Assembly (NCBI RefSeq): GCF_003797765.1
Contig: NZ_RKMB01000004.1
Coordinates: 248,001 to 312,000, forward strand
Direction: 5' to 3'
DNA: 64,000 nt
DNA from: Ramlibacter sp. WS9
Lineage (GTDB): Bacteria; Pseudomonadota; Gammaproteobacteria; Burkholderiales; Burkholderiaceae_C
The position numbers and the translations under genes are program-made. Positions 33,931-42,817 of the stretch are shown here, piece after piece (positions within the stretch are counted from its first letter, which is position 1; each line of letters begins with the position of its first letter). The notes below the pieces were generated by a model. It made no database searches. It had not been told where the DNA came from and worked only from the letters and a program-made list of their open reading frames with translations.

Positions 33931-35361
33931 ATGAGCGATGAACTTTGCCTGATGACCGCCACCGTGCTGCGCGAACGGATTGCGCGGCGCGATGTGTCCC
34001 CCGTGGAAGTGACGGCAGCGGTGCTGGGCCGTGCGCAGCGGCTGCAGCCTGAGCTCAACTGCTTCATCACCATCTGCGGCGAAGAGGCCATGCAAGAAGC
34101 ACGTGCCGCCGAACGCGCTGTGATGCGCGGAGAGCCGCTGGGGCTGCTGCACGGCGTTCCGTACACCTGCAAGGACCTGGTCAACACGTGCGGGGTGCGA
34201 ACCACCTTCGGGTCCCTCTTCCACAAGAACAACGTCCCTTCGCAAGACGCTGAAGCCGTGGCGCGCCTGCGCCGCCACGGCGCCATTCTCATCGGGAAAA
34301 CGACCACGTCCGAGTTCGGGGCGAAGTGCCTGACCGACGCACCGCTGTTCGGCCGCACGCGCAACGCCTGGAGCGCCGCGCACACCAGCGGGGGCTCCAG
34401 CGGCGGTGCCGCCGTGGCCGTGGCGGCCGGCATCGCGCCCATCGGCATCGCCACCGATGGCGGCGGCTCGACACGCATTCCGGCGGCGTGCAATGGCGTG
34501 GTCGGTCTCAAGCAGAGCATGGGCGTCGTCCCGCACAGCCAGGTGGACGATGCCTTCGGCAATCTCACGTACGTGACGCCGATGACGCGCACCGTCGCCG
34601 ACACGGCGCTCATGCTGCAGGCGCTGGCCGGCGCCGATCCTTCGGATCCGTGGTCGATGGACGTACCGGTGCCCGACTACGCCAAGGCAGCGGGTGCGAC
34701 AGGTGACCTGCGCGGCAAGCGCATCCTGTATGCCAAGGCGCCCAAGGGCCGCCCCGTCGCGCAGGAAGTCGCCTCCGCATTCGAATCCGCGCTGGGCCAT
34801 TTGCGCGATCTGGGTGCGGAGCTCGCGGAAATGCCGGACACCGGGGACTTCGACATCGAGCCGCTGTGGCGGACCATCAACCACACTGTCTGGCTCACCC
34901 GGTTCAGCGCCATGGCACGCGAGCGCCCCGGCGATATGAGCCCTTCCCTGCTCCAGCAACTGGAACTGGCAACCCACGTGAGCGGCGTCGACTACCAGCA
35001 GGCGATGTTCGACCGCACGCGGTTGTTCCGGCACGTCCAGTCGCTGCTGCGCGAGAACGACCTGCTGGCAATGCCTACGCTGTCGCGCACCGCGCTTGCC
35101 ATCGACCAGGACCTGTTCGGCACGCTCGAGATCGACGGGCAAGAGTTCCCCGAAGTCCGTGCGAACTGGTTCCCCTGGACGATGCCGTTCAACCTGACGG
35201 GCCATCCCGCCGTGACGCTGCCTTGCGGATTCGGCGCCGGCGGGCTTCCCATCGGCATTCAACTGGTCGGCCGCTTCCGGGGCGAAGCGGACCTCCTGCA
35301 CGCCGCTGCGCGCCTGGAAGCGGCGCAAGCACTTCTTTCCCATAGACCTGACTTGAGGTGA
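33931..35361 (+). CDS. Amidase (amidase-signature family)
   Basis: 476 residues from the ATG at 33931 (MSDELCLMTATVLRERI); an earlier in-frame start at 33847 would enter the operator and the LysR gene. The Ser-cisSer-Lys triad is complete: K81 (YTCKDLVNT), S156 in SGGSSGG and S180 in DGGGSTRIP. Such enzymes hydrolyse amide bonds, and some members act on aryl amides, carbamates or allophanate. The following genes encode two Bug receptors and a class II aldolase-like protein, pointing to use of an imported amide as carbon or nitrogen source. Confidence 0.88.
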   Translation: MSDELCLMTATVLRERIARRDVSPVEVTAAVLGRAQRLQPELNCFITICGEEAMQEARAAERAVMRGEPLGLLHGVPYTCKDLVNTCGVRTTFGSLFHKNNVPSQDAEAVARLRRHGAILIGKTTTSEFGAKCLTDAPLFGRTRNAWSAAHTSGGSSGGAAVAVAAGIAPIGIATDGGGSTRIPAACNGVVGLKQSMGVVPHSQVDDAFGNLTYVTPMTRTVADTALMLQALAGADPSDPWSMDVPVPDYAKAAGATGDLRGKRILYAKAPKGRPVAQEVASAFESALGHLRDLGAELAEMPDTGDFDIEPLWRTINHTVWLTRFSAMARERPGDMSPSLLQQLELATHVSGVDYQQAMFDRTRLFRHVQSLLRENDLLAMPTLSRTALAIDQDLFGTLEIDGQEFPEVRANWFPWTMPFNLTGHPAVTLPCGFGAGGLPIGIQLVGRFRGEADLLHAAARLEAAQALLSHRPDLR

Positions 35362-35364
35362 GCC

Positions 35365-36375
35365 ATGAAGACCGTACCGAAGAAGATCGTCCGGGCAGCC
35401 ACAGCGGTTGCCGTCTTGCTGGGCCTGGCACACACGCCATTGCAGGCCCAGGCGCCGGCAGCGAGCGCGACGGACACGAAGGCGCCGATGAAGCTGATCG
35501 TCGGTTTCCCGCCAGGTGGACCGCTGGATACCCTGGCGCGCGCCGTTGCGGAGCAGCTGCGCACGACAATGGGCGAGACGGTGCTGGTCGAGAACCGCCC
35601 TGGCGCCTCGACCCGCATCTCCATCGATCTTGCGAAGCGCGCCCCTGCCGACGGCAAGACGGTGCTGCTCGCTTCGAGCGCCCCGTTCATCATTTTCCCG
35701 ATGACCTACAAACGGCTCGACTACGACGTCGAACGCGACTTCGTTCCCGTGGCGCATCTCGTGGATGTCCCGACGGTCGTCTCGACCGGCGCGAGCAGCC
35801 CGTATCAGAACATCGGCCAGTACGTCGCCTGGGTGCGCGCCCACCCGGACCGCGGCGGGGTCGGGCTGACTTCGCTCGGCGGCCTCCTGCACTTCTCGAT
35901 TCTCGCCATGTCCAAGACGATTGGCGTGCCGCTGAATCCGGTTTCCTACAAGGGCGGTGCGCCGTTGGCGACGGATCTCGTCGGGGGCCACGTTCCGATC
36001 GGCACCGACGCGTTGGCGAGCCAGCTGGAACTGCACCGCGCCGGCAGGGTTCGCATCCTTGGAGTCTCAGGTACGAGCCGGAATCGGGCGCTGCCCGACG
36101 TGCCCACCCTGAAGGAAGCCGGGATCGATGGGTTCGACCACGCGAACGCCTGGTACGGCGCCTATGTTCCCGCCGGCACGCCACCGGCGGTGGTCCAGCG
36201 TCTTGAGCGCGCCCTCATCGCGGCCGTCAGCCAACCGCACGTCCAGGCGCAACTCGTGCGCGTGGGTCTCGAGCCGACCGGCCTCGACGGCGCAACGGCG
36301 GCGAAGGTGCTGCGTGCCGAGCGCACGTTCTGGCGCCCCATCGTCGCGGCATCCGGATTCAAGAGCGAAGAGTGA
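35365..36375 (+). CDS. Bug/TctC-family periplasmic receptor (amidase operon, first copy)
   Basis: 336 residues with a Sec signal peptide ending at LQAQA near residue 30. The motifs are LIVGFPPGGPLDTLARAV, VENRPGAS, PVSYKGGAPLATDLVGGHVP and LPDVPTLKEAGI. Here the second motif is followed by TRISIDLAKRAPADGK, the usual Bug order. It starts 3 bases after the amidase stop, so the two are coupled. The substrate is unknown. Confidence 0.9.
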   Translation: MKTVPKKIVRAATAVAVLLGLAHTPLQAQAPAASATDTKAPMKLIVGFPPGGPLDTLARAVAEQLRTTMGETVLVENRPGASTRISIDLAKRAPADGKTVLLASSAPFIIFPMTYKRLDYDVERDFVPVAHLVDVPTVVSTGASSPYQNIGQYVAWVRAHPDRGGVGLTSLGGLLHFSILAMSKTIGVPLNPVSYKGGAPLATDLVGGHVPIGTDALASQLELHRAGRVRILGVSGTSRNRALPDVPTLKEAGIDGFDHANAWYGAYVPAGTPPAVVQRLERALIAAVSQPHVQAQLVRVGLEPTGLDGATAAKVLRAERTFWRPIVAASGFKSEE

Positions 36376-36413
36376 AAGACCTGCCGGCCCTTCGGCAAAC
36401 AAGGAGAGACACC

Positions 36414-37439
36414 ATGGTCCATCCAAACACCGTTGCAGCGCCGCGCGGTCATCGCCTTGCCGCCTTGCTGTCCCTTGCCGCGCTTGCGTTCCTTGCGAAC
36501 GCGAATGCGCCGGCGCACGCAGCCTATCCGGATCGGCCCGTCACGGTCGTCGTTGCCTTCCCTCCCGGGGGCATCGTCGACATCATCGCCCGGCGCCTGG
36601 CGCAGCGATTCTCCGATCGCTTCAAGCAGAACTTTATTGTCGACAACAAGACCGGTGCCGCCGGCAGCATCGGCTATGCGGCGGCGGCCCGCGCCCCGGC
36701 GGACGGCTACACGCTCGTGCTTGCCAGCGGCCCCACGACGATGCTGGCTTCCACCGAAGGGCCACCACCGTGGAACCCGATGACCGCGTTCAGCGCGATC
36801 GGGATGATAGGGACCATTCCGCAGGCCGTCGTGACCGGCAACGCCATGCCGGCGCGCACCCTGGCCGAGTTCGTCGACTACGCCCGCGCCCGGCCGGGGC
36901 AGGTCAACTACGGATCGGCCGGCGTCGGGACCACCCCCTTCTTCACCATGGAGCTGTTCAAGGCACAACAGAAGATCAACCTGACGCACGTGCCTTACCG
37001 CGGCCAGCCCGAAGTGATGACGGACATCATGCGCGGCGAGCTTGGCATCACCTCCGTGACCGTGCCTCTTGCGCTGGCCAACGTACAGGCGGGCAAGATG
37101 AAGGCACTGGCCGTGACCTCGGGCTCCCGGCTGCCGATGCTGCCGGCAGTGCCGACGGTGCAGGAACTCGGCATGCCGGAACTCGCGATTTCGAACTGGT
37201 TCGCATTGCTGGCTCCCGCCGGCCTCCCGGCCGACATCACCGCCACCCTGGCCGCGGCATTGAATGAAGCGCTGGCCGCGCCGGAGTTGAAGGCCAGCCT
37301 CGCCGAGATCGGCCTCCTGGTGGAAAGCGCTCCCCCCGCGCAGACGCTCGGCTTCGTGAAAGCCGACCTCGCGCGCTGGACCGCGATGTCGAAGGCGCTG
37401 GCCACTGCAAGTCCCCGCGCCGCTGGAGCATCCAATTGA
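36414..37439 (+). CDS. Bug/TctC-family periplasmic receptor (amidase operon, second copy)
   Basis: 341 residues from the ATG at 36414 with aaggagag before it. The signal peptide ends at APAHA near residue 36. The body has YPDRPVTVVVAFPPGGIVD, VDNKTGAAGSIGYAAAARAP and HVPYRGQPEVMTDIMRG. It is divergent in sequence from the preceding Bug gene, so this is not a recent tandem duplication. Two different receptors in one operon suggest two related ligands or two affinities. Confidence 0.9.
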   Translation: MVHPNTVAAPRGHRLAALLSLAALAFLANANAPAHAAYPDRPVTVVVAFPPGGIVDIIARRLAQRFSDRFKQNFIVDNKTGAAGSIGYAAAARAPADGYTLVLASGPTTMLASTEGPPPWNPMTAFSAIGMIGTIPQAVVTGNAMPARTLAEFVDYARARPGQVNYGSAGVGTTPFFTMELFKAQQKINLTHVPYRGQPEVMTDIMRGELGITSVTVPLALANVQAGKMKALAVTSGSRLPMLPAVPTVQELGMPELAISNWFALLAPAGLPADITATLAAALNEALAAPELKASLAEIGLLVESAPPAQTLGFVKADLARWTAMSKALATASPRAAGASN

Positions 37440-38233
37440 ACGACGAAACACGACACATCCACATGGCCACGACCCCTCCCGAAGGAATGGCCTCGCAGGA
37501 ATGGCAGCTCCGATGCGACCTCGCCGCCTGCTTCCAACTCACCGACCTGTACGGCATGTCCGATATGGCATCCACGCACATCTCGGTGATCCTTCCCGGA
37601 CCGCAGCATCACTTCCTGGTCAATCCGCTGGGTGTGCTGTTCGACGAGATGACGGCGACCAGCCTGCTCAAGGTCGACATGCACGGCAAGGTGATCGAAG
37701 GCGATCCGTCCCTGCTGAATCCCGCGGGGTTCATCATCCACAGCGCGGTGCACATGTCCAAGTCCGACATCGTCTGCGTCATGCATTCGCACACGCGCGC
37801 GAACAACGCGGTGGCGATGCAGGCCCAGGGGCTGCGGCCGCTGAGCCAGAAGGCCGCCGTGATGCTGGACTTCCTCGGATACCACGACTACGAAGGCGCG
37901 GCGCTGGACGAGGACGAACGCATCCGCCTCGTTCGCGACCTTGGGGACGGCAGGGTCCTGATTCTTCGCAACCACGGCGCTCTCACAGTGGGACGCAGCG
38001 TCGGCGAGGCGTTCTGCTGGATGCACCGGCTCGACACCGCCTGCAAGTACCAGATTGACGGCCAGGCCGGCGGCGTGGAACTGAACGAACTGTCCCAAGC
38101 CACGATTGACCACACCCGCGGGCAGGGACGGAAGATGCTGGGCCGAGGCGGCTTCCTCGAAGTCGGCCGCGTGGAATGGCCTGGGCTCATTCGCAAGCTG
38201 GAGCGCGAGCGGGGGAACTCCTACAAGACTTGA
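37436..38233 (+). CDS. Class II aldolase/adducin family protein
   Basis: 265 residues from a TTG at 37436 that overlaps the preceding stop (TTGA) and has ggag 7 bases upstream. The ATG at 37463 (MATTPPEG) is the alternative start. Zinc-ligand histidines are H117 and H119 (MHSHTRANN) and H180 (RNHGALTVG). The family includes fuculose-phosphate aldolase and ribulose-phosphate epimerases. However, many members next to Bug and amidase genes are of unassigned function, perhaps decarboxylases or aldolases of hydroxy acids. It is the last gene of the amidase operon. Confidence 0.82.
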   Translation: MNDETRHIHMATTPPEGMASQEWQLRCDLAACFQLTDLYGMSDMASTHISVILPGPQHHFLVNPLGVLFDEMTATSLLKVDMHGKVIEGDPSLLNPAGFIIHSAVHMSKSDIVCVMHSHTRANNAVAMQAQGLRPLSQKAAVMLDFLGYHDYEGAALDEDERIRLVRDLGDGRVLILRNHGALTVGRSVGEAFCWMHRLDTACKYQIDGQAGGVELNELSQATIDHTRGQGRKMLGRGGFLEVGRVEWPGLIRKLERERGNSYKT

Positions 38234-38324
38234 TCGCGCCCTCGAAGGCTGTCATTGCGGGCTTGACCCACTGCTGCCCGAAGTCTGATCTCATCGAAGC
38301 GCTGCACAGCGACCGTGTGCGCAG

Positions 38325-38421
38325 CCATGGACGCCGGGTGGCCGATGCAGCGAATGTCCCCCGTCGGCCTCCGGCCTTCCTCCTCCTTTATTTCGCCGCA
38401 TCGGCCACCCGGCATCCATGG
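38325..38421. repeat. Long stem-loop 1 (28-bp arms, 26 matches)
   Basis: Arm 38325-38352 starts ccatggacgccgggtggc. Its reverse complement is at 38394-38421, with two mismatches. The 41-base loop runs from gtccccc to cctcctcctttattt and is conserved, in inverted orientation, in stem-loop 2. Confidence 0.75.
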
Positions 38422-38465
38422 GGGACCCAGTTGGCGCGCAACGGCCGAATACCGACAACCTTCCC

Positions 38466-38569
38466 GGATCGGGGTGGTGGGGCGCTCTGCGCAGCGAAAT
38501 AAAGGAGGAGGAAGCGGCTTGCCGCGACGGGGGACATTCGCAGCGCAGAGTGCCCCGCCGCCCCGATCC
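38466..38569. repeat. Long stem-loop 2 (33-bp arms, 29 matches), inverted relative of stem-loop 1
   Basis: Arm 38466-38498 (ggatcggggtggtggggc...) pairs with 38537-38569 with four mismatches. The loop (aaaggaggaggaag ... cgggggaca) is the reverse complement of the loop of stem-loop 1 apart from its middle. The arms of the two elements differ from each other except close to the loop. Confidence 0.75.
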
Positions 38570-38575
38570 CGCCCT

Positions 38576-38620
38576 GCCATGCCATGCCATGCCCTGCCAT
38601 GTCATGCCATGCCATGCCAT
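38576..38620. repeat. Pentanucleotide tandem repeat (gccat)9, imperfect
   Basis: Nine consecutive five-base units from 38576 to 38620; seven are exactly gccat, one is gccct and one gtcat. It directly follows stem-loop 2 and lies downstream of both flanking convergent genes, so it is not placed to switch either promoter. Confidence 0.85.
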
Positions 38621-38712
38621 GTCGATACAGATTTCCCGAAGACTCGCCCACCTTTTCATCTGCATCAACAGCTTGGCCGCTGAGTAAGAGTTCCTCTCCG
38701 GACAGTAGCGGG

Positions 38713-40059
38713 TCAAGCCTGCTCGTCAAGCGCCTCGCCGAGTGCATTGACGACCGAATCGATCTCCGCGGGCGTCGTCGCGAACGGCGGCGCGAACTGC
38801 AGTGTGTCCCCGCCGCAGCGAACATAGAAACCTCGCTCCCACATGCGCAGCGCGACTTCGAACGGCCTGCGCGCCGGTTCGCCGGGCGCCGACGCGATCG
38901 TGATCCCCGCGGCAAGGCCGAAGTTGCGGATGTCGGTCACGTGCCGCGCCGTGCGCAGCGCATGCACCTTCTCTTCGAAGACCGGCGCGATCTCGCGCAC
39001 GCGCTGTGGCGCATCCTCCCGCTCGAGCAGCTCCAGTGTCGCCAGGCCCGCCGCGCATGCCAGGGGATGGGCCGAGTAGGTGTAGCCGTGCGGGAATTCG
39101 ACCGCGTAGTCCGGGCCGCCCGCCGCCATGAACACGTCGTGGATTTCCGATGTCGCCACGACGCCACCCATCGGCACGGCGCCGTTGGTAACCTGTTTCG
39201 CGAAGGTGAGGATGTCGGGCTTGACGCCGAACGCCTCCGCGCCCGTCCACGCACCGGCACGGCCGAACCCTGTGATGACTTCGTCGAAGATGAGGAGGAT
39301 GCCATGCTCGTCGCAGATGCGGCGCAGTTTCTGGAGGTATCCCACCGGGGGCACGATCACACCGGCGGAGCCGGCGAACGGCTCCACGATCACGGCGGCG
39401 ATGTTCGACGCGTCATGCAGCGCGATGAGTTCGAGCAGTTCGTCGGCCAGGTGCGCACCCTGCCCCGGCTGGCCGCGGCTGAACGCGTTGGCGGCCAGCA
39501 GCGTGTGGGGCAGGTGGTCCGCGGCGATGCCTTCGCCATACAGCTTGCGGTTGCCGGCGATGCCGCCCACGCTGATGCCGCCGAAGTTCACGCCGTGATA
39601 GCCCTTGGCACGGCCGATGAGGCGCGTCTTGGACGGCTGGCCTTTCTGCCGCCAGTAGGCACGCGCCATCTTCAGCGCCGTGTCCGCCGCCTCCGACCCG
39701 GAGCCGACAAAGAACACCCGGTCGAGGCCGGCCGGCATCTTCTGGACGATGCGCTCGGCCAGACGAAACGACAGCGGATGGCCGAACTGGAACGCCGGCG
39801 CGTAGTCGAGCGTGGCAGCCTGTGCCGCGATCGCCTGCACGATCTCGTCTCGGCCGTGGCCCAGGCCGCAAGTCCACAGGCCCGAGAGGCCGTCGAAGAC
39901 CTGGCGGCCGTCAGCCGAGAGGTAGTGGCGGCCCTGAGCCGAGACCACCATGCGCGGCGCGGATTTGAACTGGCGGTTGCCGGTGAAGGGCATCCAGTGC
40001 GCATCGAGCTGGGCGCGGGTCAGCGTGGTGTCGGCCAATGGCAAGTCGGAGAGATTCAT
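38713..40059 (-). CDS. Class III omega-aminotransferase, beta-alanine:pyruvate transaminase-like
   Basis: 448 residues. The N-terminal LDAHWMPFTGNRQFKSAPR and the DGLSGLWTCGLGHGR segment are typical of beta-alanine:pyruvate aminotransferase. The PLP lysine is K288 (TFAKQVTNGAVPMGG), with the FDEVITGFGR motif upstream. It moves the amino group of beta-alanine or another omega-amino acid to pyruvate, giving malonate semialdehyde in the beta-alanine case. A divergent LysR gene lies 101 bases away with an inverted repeat between them. The usual partner, methylmalonate-semialdehyde dehydrogenase, is not adjacent. Confidence 0.85.
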   Translation of the reverse strand: MNLSDLPLADTTLTRAQLDAHWMPFTGNRQFKSAPRMVVSAQGRHYLSADGRQVFDGLSGLWTCGLGHGRDEIVQAIAAQAATLDYAPAFQFGHPLSFRLAERIVQKMPAGLDRVFFVGSGSEAADTALKMARAYWRQKGQPSKTRLIGRAKGYHGVNFGGISVGGIAGNRKLYGEGIAADHLPHTLLAANAFSRGQPGQGAHLADELLELIALHDASNIAAVIVEPFAGSAGVIVPPVGYLQKLRRICDEHGILLIFDEVITGFGRAGAWTGAEAFGVKPDILTFAKQVTNGAVPMGGVVATSEIHDVFMAAGGPDYAVEFPHGYTYSAHPLACAAGLATLELLEREDAPQRVREIAPVFEEKVHALRTARHVTDIRNFGLAAGITIASAPGEPARRPFEVALRMWERGFYVRCGGDTLQFAPPFATTPAEIDSVVNALGEALDEQA

Positions 40060-40116
40060 GGTCAGGCAATGGTGGGTGGGTGTTGGGCCATTGTTCCCGC
40101 GCGGACGCAGAAGATA

Positions 40117-40136
40117 AACTGCAACGAATCACAGTT
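40117..40136. promoter_or_regulatory. Candidate LysR site: AACTG-N10-CAGTT
   Basis: A perfect five-base inverted repeat separated by ten bases, in the gap between the divergent aminotransferase and LysR genes and 24 bases before the LysR start. Confidence 0.45.
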
Positions 40137-40160
40137 CACGCGCATAGGATTGAAACAATC

Positions 40161-41099
40161 ATGGTTCGCAAGGCGCTGATCGGCGAAATCGCCGACGTTG
40201 ACATCCGGCTCTTGCGAATCTTCAAGGCCGTCGTCGACGCGGGCGGCCTGTCTGCCGCCGAACTCGAACTGAACATCGGGCGCTCGACCGTCAGCCGGCA
40301 TGTCGCCGACCTCGAAGAACGGCTGGGCTTCGTGCTGTGCACCCGCGGCCGTGGCGGCTTCGCGCTCACGCCCGAGGGCGTCCAGGTATATGAGGCCGCG
40401 CAGCGGCTGCTCGCTTCGGTGGAGTCGTTCAGGAATGACGTGCGCGAGATGCAGTCGGAACTGAGCGGATCGCTCCAGCTCGCCTTGTTCGACAAGACCG
40501 CCACCAATCCTGAAGCCCGCATCGACGACGCCGTGCGCGAGTTCCGGAAAACTGCACCCGCCGTCGCCATCGACGTCACGATCGACACGGCCGCCGCGAT
40601 CGAGTCGGGGGTGCTGGACGGCCGCTTCCATCTGGGCATCATCCCCGACCACCGGCGCTCCGACGCGCTGCGCTACCTGCCGCTGTTCACGGAGCGCATG
40701 GAGCTGTATTGCGGACGCCGGCACCCGCTGTTCGATGCCGCCGAAGCGGCTGTGACGCTGGATGACCTGGGCGGCTGCGACTACGCGGGCCTCGGCTTCC
40801 ATTCGCCCAACATGGAGGCGACACACCGATTCGGTTTGCGCAGGCGTGCCTCGGTCACGGACCAGGAAGCGGTTGCCACCCTGGTTCTTTCCGGCTGCTA
40901 CATCGGGTTCCTGCCCGATCACTATGCCGCCGGGTTCATCGCGCAGGGGCTCATGAAGAAGGTGCCCGTGCCGGACTGCCGGTACGACGTTCTCTTCGTG
41001 GCCGTGATGCCGCGTTCGCCGGCGCCGTCGCGCCTGGGCCGGGCATTTCTCGGCGCCTTGTGCAAGGCGCAGGGGATCTTGCCGCCCGAGGATGGCTGA
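40161..41099 (+). CDS. LysR-type regulator, probably of the omega-aminotransferase
   Basis: 312 residues from the ATG at 40161 (MVRKALIGEIADVDIRLLRI). The DNA-binding domain is GGLSAAELELNIGRSTVSRH followed by VADLEERLGFVLCTRGRGGF. The effector domain is intact to the end. It has an eight-residue N-terminal arm before the first helix. It is divergent from the aminotransferase, so local activation by an omega-amino acid is a reasonable guess. Confidence 0.87.
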   Translation: MVRKALIGEIADVDIRLLRIFKAVVDAGGLSAAELELNIGRSTVSRHVADLEERLGFVLCTRGRGGFALTPEGVQVYEAAQRLLASVESFRNDVREMQSELSGSLQLALFDKTATNPEARIDDAVREFRKTAPAVAIDVTIDTAAAIESGVLDGRFHLGIIPDHRRSDALRYLPLFTERMELYCGRRHPLFDAAEAAVTLDDLGGCDYAGLGFHSPNMEATHRFGLRRRASVTDQEAVATLVLSGCYIGFLPDHYAAGFIAQGLMKKVPVPDCRYDVLFVAVMPRSPAPSRLGRAFLGALCKAQGILPPEDG

Positions 41100-41118
41100 C
41101 GATCCCGAATGGGCCGCG

Positions 41119-41805
41119 CTACAGAATCGAATAGGACAGTGAATTCGCCACCGCGGCGCGAATGTGCTGGATGCGCTCGCGGTTGATCTGCTCCGCCGCG
41201 GCGGCGTCCCCGCGCGAGATCGCCTGAAGCAGCTTCTCGTGCTCCTCGATGGAGGCTTCCATGCGCCCGGGAATCGCCGCCGTGCGGCTGCCCGTCAGTC
41301 GCAGGCGATTCTCGATGCTGAGCACCTGGTCGGCCAAGGTTTCGCTCTGGCAGCATTCGATCAGCGCGCGCCGAAACGCCAGCGCGTGCTCCAGATAGTT
41401 GGGCACATCGCCCTTTCTTGCACAGGCAGCCAGCAGTTGCTGTGTCTTCTTCAGGCGCTGCAGATGAACAGCATCCATGTGCTGCGTGGCCAGCCGCGCC
41501 ACAAGACCCTCCAGCACTTCGCGGATATCGAGCAGCTCGATCAATTCCTTCGGCGTCAGCTGCCTGACCGTCACACCGACGAATCGCGTGCGCACGACCA
41601 GGCGCTCGACTTCCAGCTGGCGAATCGCTTCACGCACCGGCGTGCGGCTGACCTCGAATTCAGCCGCGAGGTCCTGCTCCGTCAGCTTCTCGCCGGGTTT
41701 CAAGTCGCCCCGCAGGATCGCCGCACGAATGCGGTCGCAGACCTGCTCGGCAGACAACGCTTGGGGGACCCGTTTGGCGAGGGCGCCGGATTTCGCTGAA
41801 GACAT
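41119..41805 (-). CDS. GntR-family regulator with FCD domain
   Basis: 228 residues from the ATG at 41805 (MSSAKSGALAKRVPQ). The winged helix is AILRGDLKPGEKLTEQDLAA then FEVSRTPVREAIRQLEVERL, and the FCD domain starts near LLDIREVLEGLVARLA. It is the last gene of the sulfatase operon, 28 bases after the Bug receptor, so it probably controls its own operon and the divergent CoA-transferase pair. A TTGTATGCAA site at 46783-46792 is the best operator candidate. Confidence 0.88.
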   Translation of the reverse strand: MSSAKSGALAKRVPQALSAEQVCDRIRAAILRGDLKPGEKLTEQDLAAEFEVSRTPVREAIRQLEVERLVVRTRFVGVTVRQLTPKELIELLDIREVLEGLVARLATQHMDAVHLQRLKKTQQLLAACARKGDVPNYLEHALAFRRALIECCQSETLADQVLSIENRLRLTGSRTAAIPGRMEASIEEHEKLLQAISRGDAAAAEQINRERIQHIRAAVANSLSYSIL

Positions 41806-41833
41806 GTTGTTCTTATACAGGATGCGGCTTGCC

Positions 41834-42799
41834 TCATTCCAGCTTGGCCCCGGAGGCTTTGACGATTGCGGACCAATGAGCAATTTCCTTCTGGACGAAC
41901 GCCTTGAATTCGGATGCCGGGAGCGTGCGCGGCCGGCCTCCCATGGCCACGATGCGCTGCGAGAAATCCGGCGAACGCACGATCTTGACCAACTCCTCGC
42001 TCGCCTTGTCGATCACCGCTTTCGGTGTGCCGGCAGGCGCGAGCAGGCCGACCCATGGAACCATGTCGAAGTCGTCCAGGCCGCTTTCCGCGACCGTCGG
42101 CACCGAGGGCATCACCTGCACTCGCTCGCGTGAACTCACCGCGATCGCGCGGACCTTACCGCCCGCGAGGAAAGGCTGCGCGGCAGCTACTGCGTCGAAC
42201 GAGACTTGCACCTGCCCGGCCGCCAGGTCAGTCAGCGACTTGGCCGCGCCCTGGTAGGGCACGTGCGTCATCTCGATGCCGGTGCGGCGCATGAGCTCCG
42301 TCATTGCGAGATGCGATACCGAACCGTTGCCGGGCGAGGAGTAGTTGACCTTCCCCGCGTTCGCCTTGGCGTACGCCACGAACTCCTTGAACGACTGGAT
42401 CGGCAGCGCGCTGTTGACCAGCAGCAGCAGTGGCGCATCGTAGATCAGGCCGATCGGCTCGAAGTCCTTCTGGCTGTCGTAGCGCACGTTGCGGTACAGG
42501 AACGGATTGCCCGCGATCGCCGCCGACGCTGACAGCGTCATGATGCTGCCGTCGGCCGGCATCTTGGCCACGGCTGCCAAGGCGACGCTGCCGGCCTGCC
42601 CGGGCATGTTCTCCACGATCAGGTTGCGGCCCATCGCCGGGCCGAGGCGGCCCGCCAGCAGGCGCCCCACGACGTCCACCGATTGCCCCGGTGGATAGCC
42701 GATGATGAGCTTGCCGCTGTCAGCCTGCGCGAAGCAGGGGCTGCTGGCCAGCAATGCCACGGCCATGACCGCCTTCAGAACACTTTGCATGGTCTTCAT
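41834..42799 (-). CDS. Bug/TctC-family periplasmic receptor (sulfatase operon)
   Basis: 321 residues with aaggag upstream of the ATG at 42799; MQSVLK at codon 4 is an alternative start. The Sec signal ends at CFAQA near residue 25. Motifs are LIIGYPPGQSVDVVGRLLAG, VENMPGQAGSVALAAVAKMP and HVPYQGAAKSLTDLAAGQVQ. It should capture the substrate of the sulfatase/aldehyde dehydrogenase operon. No TctAB pair is adjacent. Confidence 0.9.
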   Translation of the reverse strand: MKTMQSVLKAVMAVALLASSPCFAQADSGKLIIGYPPGQSVDVVGRLLAGRLGPAMGRNLIVENMPGQAGSVALAAVAKMPADGSIMTLSASAAIAGNPFLYRNVRYDSQKDFEPIGLIYDAPLLLLVNSALPIQSFKEFVAYAKANAGKVNYSSPGNGSVSHLAMTELMRRTGIEMTHVPYQGAAKSLTDLAAGQVQVSFDAVAAAQPFLAGGKVRAIAVSSRERVQVMPSVPTVAESGLDDFDMVPWVGLLAPAGTPKAVIDKASEELVKIVRSPDFSQRIVAMGGRPRTLPASEFKAFVQKEIAHWSAIVKASGAKLE

Positions 42800-42817
42800 G
42801 ATCTTGTCTCCTTATGT

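Larger units (their letters stand above)
38234..38712. other. 479-base gene-free segment between convergent genes, repeat-rich
   Basis: No credible gene lies in any frame. The segment contains two related long stem-loops and a pentanucleotide repeat, entered separately. The bases from 38621 to 38712 hold nothing I recognise. Confidence 0.7.

Noticed and set aside
38325..38620. CRISPR array or insertion sequence
   Set aside because: No regular direct repeats with spacers, no transposase, no target duplication; the elements are stem-loops plus a microsatellite.
38584..40179. 531-codon plus-strand frame beginning in the gccat repeat
   Set aside because: Antisense to the aminotransferase; its first residues are only the translated pentanucleotide repeat.
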